64,000 nt of DNA, from NCBI GenBank assembly GCA_964430875.1, contig CAYSHP010000002.1, positions 1 through 64,000 on the forward strand. Reading direction: 5' to 3'. How positions within the stretch are numbered: position 1 is the first letter of the stretch; every line of letters begins with the position of its first letter. Shown piece by piece: positions 53,281-61,575 of this stretch. This DNA is from M55B127 sp035269185 (lineage in GTDB: Bacteria; Bacillota; Halanaerobiia; Halanaerobiales; M55B127). Under the pieces are notes generated by a model. The model saw nothing but the letters and a program-made list of their open reading frames with translations. It did not search any database and was not told where the DNA came from. The position numbers were made by a program, and so were the translations under genes.

Positions 53281-53889
53281 ATGTTAAAAAAGAGATTTTC
53301 AATTATTGCATTAACACTGGTTATGGTTTTAGTTATGGTTCCAACTATATTTGCACAAATTGAAGGTATTAATTTTGAGGATTATGATTTGGATTTATCT
53401 GAGGATGAAAAGGCTGCGGTAGAATCTGCTCTAGAAGATGCTTATGAAAACTATGATGAAATAACTAAAGAAGATATTTTAGAAGTATTAGAAGATTTAG
53501 AAGAAGATGCAATAGAAGATGTTGAAGAACCTGAAGAAACAGAGGAAGAAGATGGTATCGGTCAAGAATTATCTGCCTTAATTAAAGAATATAAGTTAAC
53601 AGAGGAATGGAAAGAAAAAAGGGGTCAAGGTCTATCTAAAAAAATTCATGCTTTCTTAGATGAAAATAATGTTAGAGATGAAGAGGAAGAACCAGAACAG
53701 GAACAAGACCAGGAGCAAGATACTTTAGAAGATGAAGAGGAAGTACAGATGACAACTCAAACTCAGGAACAAAATAAAAAAACAGTTGAGGCAAAAGAAA
53801 AAGCAAAAGAGAAAAAAGATAAAGGAAAAGATAATGGCAATAAAGGAAATTCAAAAGGTAAAGGCAAAGGCAAAGGCAAAGGCAAATAA
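53281..53889 (+). CDS. Secreted charged protein under c-di-GMP riboswitch control
   Basis: I do not recognise a family. A signal peptide (KKRFSIIALTLVMVLVMV, cleavage near FAQ at 26) precedes an acidic region rich in Glu/Asp (about 30-165) with one short folded-looking part (GQELSALIKEYKLTEEWKEK). The tail from about 168 is Lys/Gly-rich and ends in repeated GK pairs. Acidic body plus basic tail suggests binding to polyanions or matrix/cell-surface polymer. AAAGGAGG precedes the ATG. The riboswitch 130 nt upstream implies a link to c-di-GMP, usually biofilm or motility switching. Confidence 0.75.
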   Translation: MLKKRFSIIALTLVMVLVMVPTIFAQIEGINFEDYDLDLSEDEKAAVESALEDAYENYDEITKEDILEVLEDLEEDAIEDVEEPEETEEEDGIGQELSALIKEYKLTEEWKEKRGQGLSKKIHAFLDENNVRDEEEEPEQEQDQEQDTLEDEEEVQMTTQTQEQNKKTVEAKEKAKEKKDKGKDNGNKGNSKGKGKGKGKGK

Positions 53890-53921
53890 ATTAAAGATAT
53901 AAATAGGGTATGATTTTAAGG

Positions 53922-53967
53922 TGGGTCAACTTCTTGAGAATATTTCTCAAGGAGGTGGCCCATTTTT
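53922..53967 (+). terminator. Terminator after the secreted protein
   Basis: TGGG...TTCTTGAGAA pairs with TTCTCAAG...GCCCA as an interrupted long stem, followed by TTTTTATT. Confidence 0.7.
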
Positions 53968-54141
53968 ATTTTATATAGAAAAATAATATATCTATGATAT
54001 TTATAATATCAGCAATTATCTAGGATTATATAAGACTAATTGATTAATTGTAAAATATTTAACTTTATTTTTCTGAGATTCTAGTATAATAGTATATGTC
54101 GAAAGTTGAAATATGCAAATTACCTAAAAGGAGTGGTCTTA

Positions 54142-54789
54142 GTGCCTAAAATTAACGAAGATGAACAACAACAGATCAGAGAACTATTTGATGGAAAAAT
54201 GGAAGACGAAGTGTTTATTCAATTCTTTACATCTGACGATGAAGAATGTCAATATTGTGATGACACTGAAGAGATATTAAATGAACTTAAAGATTTATCT
54301 GACAAGATTAACCTAGAGAAAAATAAACTAGGTAATGGTAATACTGAAAAGTATGGGATAGATAGAGTTCCAGCCATCCTATTTACAGATAAAGAAGGTA
54401 ATGACTCTGGTGTACATTTTTATGGAATTCCAAGTGGTCATGAATTTAATACATTGATTGAAGGTATTGTAAGTATGTCTAATGGTCAAACTGAGCTTTC
54501 TGAAGATGTTATTGAAGAATTAAAAAATATTGAAGATGATATACTATTACAGGTATTCATTACACCAACCTGTCCTTATTGCCCAAGAGCGGTAAAAGTA
54601 GCTCATGAAATGGCAATGCACAATCCTAAGATTAAAGGTGAAATGGTTGAAGCAATAGAATTTCCTGATTTATCAAGTAAATATGAAGTTTCAGGTGTGC
54701 CCAAGACAGTTATAAATAGTGGTAAAGCAGAACAAGTTGGTGCAGTACCTGCTAAAACCATTTTAGATAAAATTAAAACAGCTATTTAG
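54142..54789 (+). CDS. Glutaredoxin-like protein disulfide oxidoreductase (two thioredoxin folds)
   Basis: The 215-residue protein has two thioredoxin-fold halves, as in PDO proteins. The first has CQYC (about 37-40), the second has TPTCPYCPRAV, the usual active motif. It exchanges disulfides with thioredoxin reductase-type partners in the cytoplasm. GTG at 54142 follows AAAGGAG (54127-54133) and is chosen over the frame-upstream TTG at 54106, which has no ribosome site. The thioredoxin gene follows 49 nt later. Confidence 0.87.
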   Translation: MPKINEDEQQQIRELFDGKMEDEVFIQFFTSDDEECQYCDDTEEILNELKDLSDKINLEKNKLGNGNTEKYGIDRVPAILFTDKEGNDSGVHFYGIPSGHEFNTLIEGIVSMSNGQTELSEDVIEELKNIEDDILLQVFITPTCPYCPRAVKVAHEMAMHNPKIKGEMVEAIEFPDLSSKYEVSGVPKTVINSGKAEQVGAVPAKTILDKIKTAI

Positions 54790-54837
54790 TAATTATTATT
54801 TAATTTCATTATAATTTTTAAGGAGGTTTCTAATAAG

Positions 54838-55161
54838 ATGAGCAAAAAACCAATAGAAGTAAATGATGGAAACTTTAGAAAAGAAGTTTTGAGATCAGAT
54901 GTACCAGTTTTAGTAGACTTTTGGGCTGACTGGTGTGCTCCCTGTAAAATGGTAGCTCCAGTTGTTGAAAAGCTTGCTAGAGAATATTCTGATGATATTA
55001 AAGTGGCCAAACTGAATGTTGATGAAAATCAGTCAACAGCTTCTAGATATGATGTGATGAGTATCCCAACTCTAATAATCTTTGAAGACGGTAGAGAAAA
55101 AGATAGAGTTATCGGATATGCTCCTAAAAACAAGTTGGCTTCCAAACTAGGTTTAAGATAA
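54838..55161 (+). CDS. trxA: Thioredoxin
   Basis: The 107-residue protein is a classical thioredoxin: VLVDFWADWCAPCKMVAPV carries the redox pair, in the form WCAPC instead of the common WCGPC, and the cis-proline is in MSIPTLIIF. It reduces ribonucleotide reductase, methionine sulfoxide reductases and others, and could serve the fRMsr in this window. AAGGAGG precedes the ATG. A strong terminator follows. Confidence 0.95.
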   Translation: MSKKPIEVNDGNFRKEVLRSDVPVLVDFWADWCAPCKMVAPVVEKLAREYSDDIKVAKLNVDENQSTASRYDVMSIPTLIIFEDGREKDRVIGYAPKNKLASKLGLR

Positions 55162-55181
55162 TATAATATTTTATAAAAATC

Positions 55182-55206
55182 AGCAGGGATTTCCCTGCTT
55201 TTTTTT
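55182..55206 (+). terminator. Terminator after trxA
   Basis: AGCAGGG and CCCTGCT form a 7-bp stem with a 4-nt loop followed by eight T residues. Confidence 0.9.
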
Positions 55207-55236
55207 ATTTTACCCCAGAAAAATTTACTATATTTA

Positions 55237-55265
55237 GTGAAAATATTTATTAGTTATGATATAAT
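55237..55265 (+). promoter_or_regulatory. Extended -10 promoter of the flavodoxin gene
   Basis: TGATATAAT is an extended -10 (TG-N-TATAAT); GTGAAA 17 nt upstream is a weak -35. Confidence 0.5.
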
Positions 55266-55317
55266 TCTTGTGAGTAATATTCAGTACAAGTTCACAAATT
55301 TTCTGAGGGGTGGTATT

Positions 55318-55725
55318 TTGCAAAAAGTCCTTATTATTTATTCAAAAGAAGGAGATACAAAGGATATTGCTGAGGGAATTGCTGAAGGTGCCAAACAAAA
55401 TGGCTACAAGGTCGATCTTCAGGATACTGAAAACACAGGGAAACCTATCTCCTTTTTCCCATATGACCTTGTAATTGCCGGAGCACCAACCAAGGGAATA
55501 TTCCGGGGTAAGATCCCTTCAGATTTACCGAGGTTTCTACAGGAATGTAAGAGAACGGGTGGCCAAGATGCAATGGCATTTGTAACCCCCCGCTTTTTCG
55601 CAACCAATAAAGCTTTGAAGTTAGTCATGGGCGAACTGGAAAGATTAGGATGTATCGTTAAAGATTTCAGGACAATTAAAAATAGAAAAGAAGCCGTAAA
55701 GTTTGGTAAGGCTTTAAAACTATAA
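55318..55725 (+). CDS. Flavodoxin-family protein
   Basis: A 135-residue flavodoxin-like protein. VLIIYSKEGDTKDIAEGIAEGA is the FMN-phosphate loop, and VIAGAPTKGIFRGKIPS the second flavin loop. It is shorter than standard flavodoxin (about 140-150) and could act as an electron carrier or small reductase. TTG at 55318 follows GAGGGGTGG; the ATG-like codon at 55237 is in the promoter and is rejected. It sits alone between two terminators. Confidence 0.78.
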   Translation: MQKVLIIYSKEGDTKDIAEGIAEGAKQNGYKVDLQDTENTGKPISFFPYDLVIAGAPTKGIFRGKIPSDLPRFLQECKRTGGQDAMAFVTPRFFATNKALKLVMGELERLGCIVKDFRTIKNRKEAVKFGKALKL

Positions 55726-55739
55726 TTATCTACATAAAT

Positions 55740-55765
55740 GCCACAGTGGAAACTGTGGCTTTTTT
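55740..55765 (+). terminator. Terminator after the flavodoxin gene
   Basis: GCCACAGT and ACTGTGGC form an 8-bp stem with a 4-nt loop followed by six T residues. Confidence 0.88.
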
Positions 55766-55793
55766 GGAATTATAAAAACAGTTGGGGTATGAT

Positions 55794-56228
55794 ATGATGA
55801 AAAAAGTAAAGATTAAAGTTAATAACAAACAAAAATTTCCTGATGGTCAAAAAGATGAAATAAGTTATCAAGGTAAAGGGGAATATAAGTATAAAAATGG
55901 CAAACATTATTTAATCTATAATGAGACAAATAGAGGGTTAGAAGATGTTAAGACCATTGTGCGTCTGAATGAAAAAAACAATAGGATTTTATTGAAAAGA
56001 GCCCAACCTAAGGAAATGAGACAGGTCTTTGATGTAAAAGAAAAATGTAATTTTTTATATAATTTAGGTAATCATAAAATGAGGTTTACTACAGATACCA
56101 AAAAACTTCATATAGAAACGAGCCCCCAAAGAGGCGAAATAAATATTAATTATGACTTACTGCAGCACGGGGAAGTTTTTACAAGTAATCAACTAAATAT
56201 TAAATATAGTTTTATTGATAAGGAGTGA
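55794..56228 (+). CDS. DUF1934 (YwiB-like) beta-barrel protein
   Basis: The 144-residue protein is a small beta-rich protein of the DUF1934/YwiB family, function unknown. It has the family pattern DEISYQGKGEYKYKNGKHYLIYNE near the start (given here in two parts: DEISYQGKGEYKY and KNGKHYLIYNE). In Bacillus ywiB is encoded next to argS, and the same order is kept here, with only a short overlap/gap to argS. Two adjacent ATG codons (55794, 55797) follow TTGGGG. Confidence 0.78.
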   Translation: MMKKVKIKVNNKQKFPDGQKDEISYQGKGEYKYKNGKHYLIYNETNRGLEDVKTIVRLNEKNNRILLKRAQPKEMRQVFDVKEKCNFLYNLGNHKMRFTTDTKKLHIETSPQRGEININYDLLQHGEVFTSNQLNIKYSFIDKE

Positions 56229-56236
56229 CAGATATT

Positions 56237-57901
56237 ATGAAGAAAAACATTATTGATAATGTAGAAAATGAGTTAATAGAAGCAATTCAAGAAGGTTTAG
56301 TTGAAACCTTAGAACAAGAAGGAATTCAATTAGAAAAGATCCCGGCCATTAAAGTAGAGGTGCCGAGAGAAAAAGAACATGGTGATTATGCGACTAATAT
56401 CGCCATGGTTATGGCTAAACACTTCAAAAGAGCCCCTCGCCAGATAGCCGACTTACTTAAAGAAAATATAGAGAGTGATTTAATAGAAGATATTTCAGTA
56501 GCTGGTCCTGGCTTTATTAACTTTGATTTAAAAGACAAATGGCTTTATGAAACAATTGATTTAATCGATCAATTACAAGAAGATTACGGGAAAGTAGAGT
56601 TTGGACAACAGAAAAAAGTACTAATTGAATTTGTTAGTGCTAACCCTACGGGACCTCTGCATGTGGGTCACAGCCGGGGTGCGGTTGTAGGTGATATGAC
56701 AGCTAATATCATGGAAGCAGCTGGCTATAATGTAGATCGAGAATACTATTTTAATGATGCTGGTAATCAAATTGATATCTTAGCTAAATCAACTTTAATT
56801 AGGTATAAACAACTTTTTGATATTGATGTTGACTTACCCCAAAATGCTTACCATGGTAAGTACCTAATAGATATTGCGCGTCAACTTAAAGAAAAATATG
56901 GTGAAGAACTTTTAGCTAAAGATGAAGATAAGCAGCTTAATATTTGTAAAGAGTTTGCTTTTGAAAGTTTAAAAACCAAGATTGAAGAAGATCTCGAATA
57001 CTTTGGAATTAAGTTTGATAACTGGTTTTATGAAAGTACATTACACGACGGAGATATTGAAGAGGCGATCAATATCTTAAAAGAAAAAGGATATACTTAT
57101 GAAAAAGAAGGTGCTTTATGGTTAAAATCAACCGAATTTTCCGATGATAAAGACCGTGTTATTATTAAATCGGATGGTTCATTAACTTATTTAGCAGCAG
57201 ATATTGCTTACCATTTAGATAAAATTGAACGGGGTTATGATAAATTAATTAATGTCTGGGGCGCTGACCACCATGGTTATATTAACCGGGTTAAAGCTTC
57301 TATACAGGCCCTTGGTTATCCTAAAGATATTTTAGAGATAATAATTGTGCAGTTAGTTAATCTAATGCGTGATGGCGAAAAAATACCGATGTCAAAAAGG
57401 GCCGGTGAATTTGTGACCATGACCGATGTCATTGATGAGGTTGGTAAGGATGCTGCCCGCTACTTTTATATCATGCGCAGCTCGGACAGCCACTTTGACT
57501 TTGATTTAGAACTTGCCAAAGAACAGTCTAGTAATAACCCGGTTTATTACATTCAGTATGCTCATGCTCGTATCCACAGCATTTTAGAAAATGCTGAAGA
57601 TATAGATTTAGAAAATGTAGATTATGAGTTATTAGATTCAGAAGAAGAAATTGACCTCATAAAGTTAATGGCCCGTTATCCGGAAGTAATTAAGGATAGT
57701 GCGGAAAGCAGGCAGCCCCATATTTTAGCTAATTATGCTTATGATTTAGCGAATGCTTTCCATATCTTCTATAATAAAAGACAGGTAATTACAAGTGATA
57801 AAAAGTTAAGTAAAGCAAGATTAAAACTGGTAGTTTCACTCCAACGGGTATTAAAGAATTTATTTAATGTACTAGGTATTGAAGCACCAGATCAGATGTA
57901 G
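56237..57901 (+). CDS. argS: Arginyl-tRNA synthetase
   Basis: ArgS charges tRNA-Arg. Class I motif 1 is HVGHSRG (HIGH-type, about 132-138) in VSANPTGPLHVGHSRGA; the KMSKS-type loop is MSKRAGEFV. The N-terminal Add-1 domain and C-terminal DALR anticodon domain are both present; total 554 residues. The ATG at 56237 follows AAGGAG (56220-56225); the GTG at 56225 is directly on the SD and unlikely. Confidence 0.95.
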   Translation: MKKNIIDNVENELIEAIQEGLVETLEQEGIQLEKIPAIKVEVPREKEHGDYATNIAMVMAKHFKRAPRQIADLLKENIESDLIEDISVAGPGFINFDLKDKWLYETIDLIDQLQEDYGKVEFGQQKKVLIEFVSANPTGPLHVGHSRGAVVGDMTANIMEAAGYNVDREYYFNDAGNQIDILAKSTLIRYKQLFDIDVDLPQNAYHGKYLIDIARQLKEKYGEELLAKDEDKQLNICKEFAFESLKTKIEEDLEYFGIKFDNWFYESTLHDGDIEEAINILKEKGYTYEKEGALWLKSTEFSDDKDRVIIKSDGSLTYLAADIAYHLDKIERGYDKLINVWGADHHGYINRVKASIQALGYPKDILEIIIVQLVNLMRDGEKIPMSKRAGEFVTMTDVIDEVGKDAARYFYIMRSSDSHFDFDLELAKEQSSNNPVYYIQYAHARIHSILENAEDIDLENVDYELLDSEEEIDLIKLMARYPEVIKDSAESRQPHILANYAYDLANAFHIFYNKRQVITSDKKLSKARLKLVVSLQRVLKNLFNVLGIEAPDQM

Positions 57902-57929
57902 AGAAAATTTTTGAAAGGAGTTGTCAACT

Positions 57930-59537
57930 GTGACAAGATATATTTTCGTAACAGGAGGAGTTGTTTCTGCCCTGGGCAAGGGTATTACAGCGGCCTCACT
58001 CGGTAGACTTTTAAAAAGCCGGGGATTAAATGTGAGTATTCAAAAGTTTGATCCGTACATAAATGTGGACCCCGGTACAATGAGTCCCTACCAGCACGGA
58101 GAAGTCTTTGTGACCAGAGATGGAGCTGAAACAGACCTTGATTTAGGCCATTATGAAAGATTTATAGATGAAGATTTAACCAGTAATAATAATGTTACTA
58201 CCGGTCAAATTTATGGTTCGGTTATTAAAAAAGAAAGAAGAGGTGATTACCTGGGAGCAACCGTTCAGGTGATCCCTCATATCACAGATGAAATCAAGGA
58301 AAGAATAACCAGAGTTGGTAAAGAGACAGATGCAGATGTAGTAATTACAGAGATCGGTGGTACGGTTGGAGATATTGAAAGCCAGCCTTTTATGGAGGCA
58401 ATCAGACAGTTAAAAGGAGATTTAGGTAAAAATAGAGTATTTTATTTACACTGTACCCTGGTTCCTTATGTAAAGACAGCCGGCGAACTAAAAACCAAAC
58501 CGACTCAACACAGTTTAAAAGAATTAAGGGGTATTGGTATTCAGCCTGATTCCTTGATTTGTCGTTCTGACCGTCCCTTAACAAAAGAAGTTAAAGATAA
58601 AATTTCTCTTTTTGGTGATATTGAAAAAGGAGCTGTAATTCAGGTAGTAGATGCAGAACATATATATGAAGTTCCTTTAATGCTGGAAAGAGAAGGTTTA
58701 GCTGAGATTGTAATAAAAAAACTTGAAATTGAAGAGAAGGTACAAAAACCTGATTTAGATGAATGGAAAAATATGGTCAAAGCAATGAAAAAGTTAAGTA
58801 AAAAAATTACAATAGCTATTGTTGGCAAATATGTTGAACTTCCCGATGCCTATATCAGTATCAGTGAAGCCTTAAGCCATGCAGGAGTGGTTAATGATAG
58901 TGAAGTTGAAATTAAGTATGTTTATTCGGAAGATTTAGAAGAACAAGAAGATCTAGCCCAATACTTTAAAAATGTACAAGGAATCCTGGTACCCGGTGGT
59001 TTCGGACAGCGCGGTATAGAAGGTAAGATTAATGCAATAACTTATGCCCGTGAAAATAAAATACCATACTTTGGGATCTGTTTAGGCATGCAGTGTGCAG
59101 TTATTGAATATGCCCGTAATATATTGGACCTAAAGGGTGCTAACAGCTCTGAATTTAATCCTGATACATCTTATCCCGTTATTGATTTAATGCCGGAGCA
59201 AAAAGATATAGAAGATATGGGTGGTACAATGCGCTTGGGTATTTATCCCTGTCGCTTGACACCCGATACCGATAGTAAAGACTTATATAATGAAGAAATC
59301 ATATATGAAAGGCACCGCCACCGTTATGAGTTAAATAATCAGTATCGAAATGAATTAAAAAACAGTGGAATGCAAATGGCAGGTATCTCACCTGATGAAA
59401 AATTAGTTGAAATTGTGGAAGTTAAGGATCACCCCTGGTTTGTGGGAACCCAGTTTCATCCTGAATTTAAATCAAGACCAAATAGGCCGCATCCTCTCTT
59501 TAAAGGATTTGTAAAAGCGGCTTTAGATTATAAATAA
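57930..59537 (+). CDS. pyrG: CTP synthase
   Basis: PyrG turns UTP into CTP with glutamine. The N-terminal synthetase domain starts TRYIFVTGGVVSALGKGI, with the P-loop, and the C-terminal glutaminase has the nucleophile in GICLGMQCAV and the His/Glu in FHPEFKSRP. About 535 residues. GTG at 57930 is 9 nt after AAAGGAG (57914-57920); the TTG at 57921 touches the SD. The start gives the usual family N-terminus. Confidence 0.96.
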   Translation: MTRYIFVTGGVVSALGKGITAASLGRLLKSRGLNVSIQKFDPYINVDPGTMSPYQHGEVFVTRDGAETDLDLGHYERFIDEDLTSNNNVTTGQIYGSVIKKERRGDYLGATVQVIPHITDEIKERITRVGKETDADVVITEIGGTVGDIESQPFMEAIRQLKGDLGKNRVFYLHCTLVPYVKTAGELKTKPTQHSLKELRGIGIQPDSLICRSDRPLTKEVKDKISLFGDIEKGAVIQVVDAEHIYEVPLMLEREGLAEIVIKKLEIEEKVQKPDLDEWKNMVKAMKKLSKKITIAIVGKYVELPDAYISISEALSHAGVVNDSEVEIKYVYSEDLEEQEDLAQYFKNVQGILVPGGFGQRGIEGKINAITYARENKIPYFGICLGMQCAVIEYARNILDLKGANSSEFNPDTSYPVIDLMPEQKDIEDMGGTMRLGIYPCRLTPDTDSKDLYNEEIIYERHRHRYELNNQYRNELKNSGMQMAGISPDEKLVEIVEVKDHPWFVGTQFHPEFKSRPNRPHPLFKGFVKAALDYK

Positions 59538-59570
59538 GAAAGGCACCGCCAAATTACAAGGAGGTATACC

Positions 59571-60338
59571 ATGAATAAAAATTATGTGGAGGTCGATTAT
59601 GCACCTCCCCTGGCCACTGTATTCTTATCAAGGCCTGAAGTACTTAATGCCTATAATGAGAAAATGTTAGACCAATTTTATGAAACGATTGAAGACTTAT
59701 TTAATGATGAAGATATTAAAGCCGTTATTCTTACTGGACGCGGCGAAAAATCGTTTACTGTGGGAGCTGACTTAAACTTACTAGAAGAATTATCTTATGA
59801 AACGGCGGAAGGTATTGCTCAAAAAGGGAAAGCCATTTGTGATTTAATTGAAGAGACAGAGAAAGTGGTTTTAGCAGCGGTAAATGGACATGCTTTAGGT
59901 GGAGGTATGGAACTTACCTTAGCCTGTGATCTACGTATTGCCAGTACGAGAGCTCGCTTTGGACAGCCGGAAGTAAGTCTTGGCTTAATCCCTGGTTTTT
60001 CTGGTACCCAAAGATTACCGAGAATTTTAGGGATCGGTAGAGCCAAAGAACTACTGTTTACCGGTAATATTATTGATGCTGAAGAGGCTTTTGAAATAGG
60101 CTTGGTAAATAAGTTAGTTACTCCACGCGATCTATTGAGGGAAACTAAAAGTATGGCAAAACGGATTACAAAACAATCCTCTAGAGCAGTTGGCATGATT
60201 AAAAAAGCAATTAATTATGGTTATTCACATGGCTGTGATAAAGGTAAAGAATTTGAAACTAAATCCTTTAAAGAATGTTTTAAAGACCAAGAACATACTG
60301 AGAGAATTAATAAGATGAAGGAGAAACTTAAAAATTAG
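59571..60338 (+). CDS. Enoyl-CoA hydratase / crotonase-family enzyme
   Basis: The 255-residue crotonase-fold protein has NGHALGGGMELTLACD (about 103-118) for the oxyanion hole. Both catalytic glutamates of active hydratases are kept: PEVSLGLIPG and the AKELLFTG helix Glu. So it is likely an active enoyl-CoA/crotonyl-CoA hydratase. It could link crotonyl-CoA from the lysine pathway to 3-hydroxybutyryl-CoA, but the gene is 45 kb away and its specificity is not readable. AAGGAGG precedes the ATG. Confidence 0.85.
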   Translation: MNKNYVEVDYAPPLATVFLSRPEVLNAYNEKMLDQFYETIEDLFNDEDIKAVILTGRGEKSFTVGADLNLLEELSYETAEGIAQKGKAICDLIEETEKVVLAAVNGHALGGGMELTLACDLRIASTRARFGQPEVSLGLIPGFSGTQRLPRILGIGRAKELLFTGNIIDAEEAFEIGLVNKLVTPRDLLRETKSMAKRITKQSSRAVGMIKKAINYGYSHGCDKGKEFETKSFKECFKDQEHTERINKMKEKLKN

Positions 60339-60347
60339 GTGATTTAA

Positions 60348-61064
60348 ATGGAAGGTAAAAGGACAATCTTATTTGATTTAGATGGAACATTACTACCAAT
60401 TGATATGGATAAATTTATTGAAAAGTACTTTCGTTTACTATCAGGTCATTTTGCAGATTTATATAATCCAGAGTACTTTGTAGATGTTATTAATAAAGCT
60501 ACTGAAAATATGATCAAAAATGACGGAAAACTGACTAATAAGGAAGCTTTTGAAAAAAAGTTCTTTGAATTAATTGATTTACAGGGAGTCAGGGAAAAAG
60601 AAATCTGGGATCGGTTCTATGATTTTTATGATAATTATTTTCCTACTTTAAAAAATCATTTTGAACTTGATAAATTAGGGGCTGAAATTGTTAAGGCAGC
60701 TACAGATAAAAACTTTAATATTATAATTGCAACTAATCCGCTTTTCCCCCGCAATGCAATAACAGCCCGCTTGGAGTGGATTGATTTGAATCCAGATGAC
60801 TTTAACTATATTACTTCTTATGAAGAGATGCATTACTGTAAGCCAAATATAAATTATTACCGGGAGATAATGGATAAGACTAATAATAATCCTAAGGACT
60901 GTGTAATGGTAGGTAATGACATGCGTGATGATATGGTAGCAAAAAAATTAGGTATAAAAACATTTTTAATTGAAGATTTTATGGTAAAAAGAGATGAGGT
61001 TTCAATTGAACCGGATTGGCAGGGAACTCGTACAGATATTATTAATCATATAAAAAATTTATGA
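60348..61064 (+). CDS. HAD-superfamily phosphatase
   Basis: The 238-residue protein is a HAD hydrolase. Motif I LFDLDGTLLPID (about 8-19) has the nucleophile Asp, motif II ATNP, and motif IV VGNDMRDDMVAKKLG holds the metal aspartates. A helical cap lies between. The substrate is unknown. It starts 9 nt after the crotonase gene and ridA follows 10 nt after, so the three may form one transcript. Confidence 0.85.
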   Translation: MEGKRTILFDLDGTLLPIDMDKFIEKYFRLLSGHFADLYNPEYFVDVINKATENMIKNDGKLTNKEAFEKKFFELIDLQGVREKEIWDRFYDFYDNYFPTLKNHFELDKLGAEIVKAATDKNFNIIIATNPLFPRNAITARLEWIDLNPDDFNYITSYEEMHYCKPNINYYREIMDKTNNNPKDCVMVGNDMRDDMVAKKLGIKTFLIEDFMVKRDEVSIEPDWQGTRTDIINHIKNL

Positions 61065-61074
61065 GGTGAAAAAA

Positions 61075-61449
61075 ATGAAAAATATTATTAATACCGATAA
61101 AGCCCCAGCTGCAATTGGCAGTTACTCACAAGCTGTAAAGGCTGGTAACACAGTTTATATTAGTGGTCAAATTCCCTTAAATTTAGAAGGTGAATTAGTA
61201 ATGACTTCTATTGAAGATCAAACTGAACAGGTTTTAAAGAACTTGCAGGCTATATTGCAGACAGCCGGCGGTGACTTCGAGAATGTTGTAAAAGCAACTG
61301 TATTTACCGATGATATCTCCTATTTTGGCGAAATTAATGAGGTTTATGGTAAGTACTTTGATGAAGAACCACCAGCTCGTGCTTTTGTAGAAGTAGCAGC
61401 TTTACCAAAAGGTGTCAATGTAGAAATTGAGGCAATTGCTGTAATATAA
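61075..61449 (+). CDS. ridA: RidA-family enamine/imine deaminase
   Basis: RidA hydrolyses reactive enamine/imine intermediates released by PLP enzymes such as threonine and serine dehydratases. The protein starts KNIINTDKAPAAIGSYSQAVKAG, with GQIP and ATVFTDDISYF following, and the key arginine in PPARAFVEVAALP. Length 124 is exact for the family. ATG at 61075 follows TGAGGTGA. In a cell rich in PLP amino-acid enzymes (this window has several) it has an obvious protective use. Confidence 0.95.
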   Translation: MKNIINTDKAPAAIGSYSQAVKAGNTVYISGQIPLNLEGELVMTSIEDQTEQVLKNLQAILQTAGGDFENVVKATVFTDDISYFGEINEVYGKYFDEEPPARAFVEVAALPKGVNVEIEAIAVI

Positions 61450-61468
61450 GTGAAAAATAATAAGCTTT

Positions 61469-61575
61469 CCCCCTCATATACCAGTATTTTTAAGATGTAA
61501 TGGAGGATTTTTAATTTGATTAGAGAATTAATAACCTGAGGGGGTGAGCCCTGTTATAATTTAACAGGCATTCTT
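61469..61575 (+). promoter_or_regulatory. Structured leader with 7-codon uORF and sequestered ribosome site
   Basis: CCCCCTCA (61469-61476) is perfectly complementary to TGAGGGGG (61537-61544), which contains the likely ribosome site of the next gene. Between them GGAGG (61502-61506) serves TTG at 61516, opening a 7-codon ORF (MIRELIT) ending at TGA 61537. A second hairpin, CCTGTTA/TAACAGG (61550-61568), separates the SD from the ATG at 61576 and would bring them to about 10 nt when folded. The uORF is in frame with the main gene. Confidence 0.45.

Noticed and set aside
61552..61560. Extended -10 promoter (TGTTATAAT) giving a nearly leaderless zinc-ribbon mRNA
   Set aside because: The motif is good but no -35 is visible, and it coincides with the hairpin CCTGTTA/TAACAGG. 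Kept only as an alternative to the leader-RNA model.
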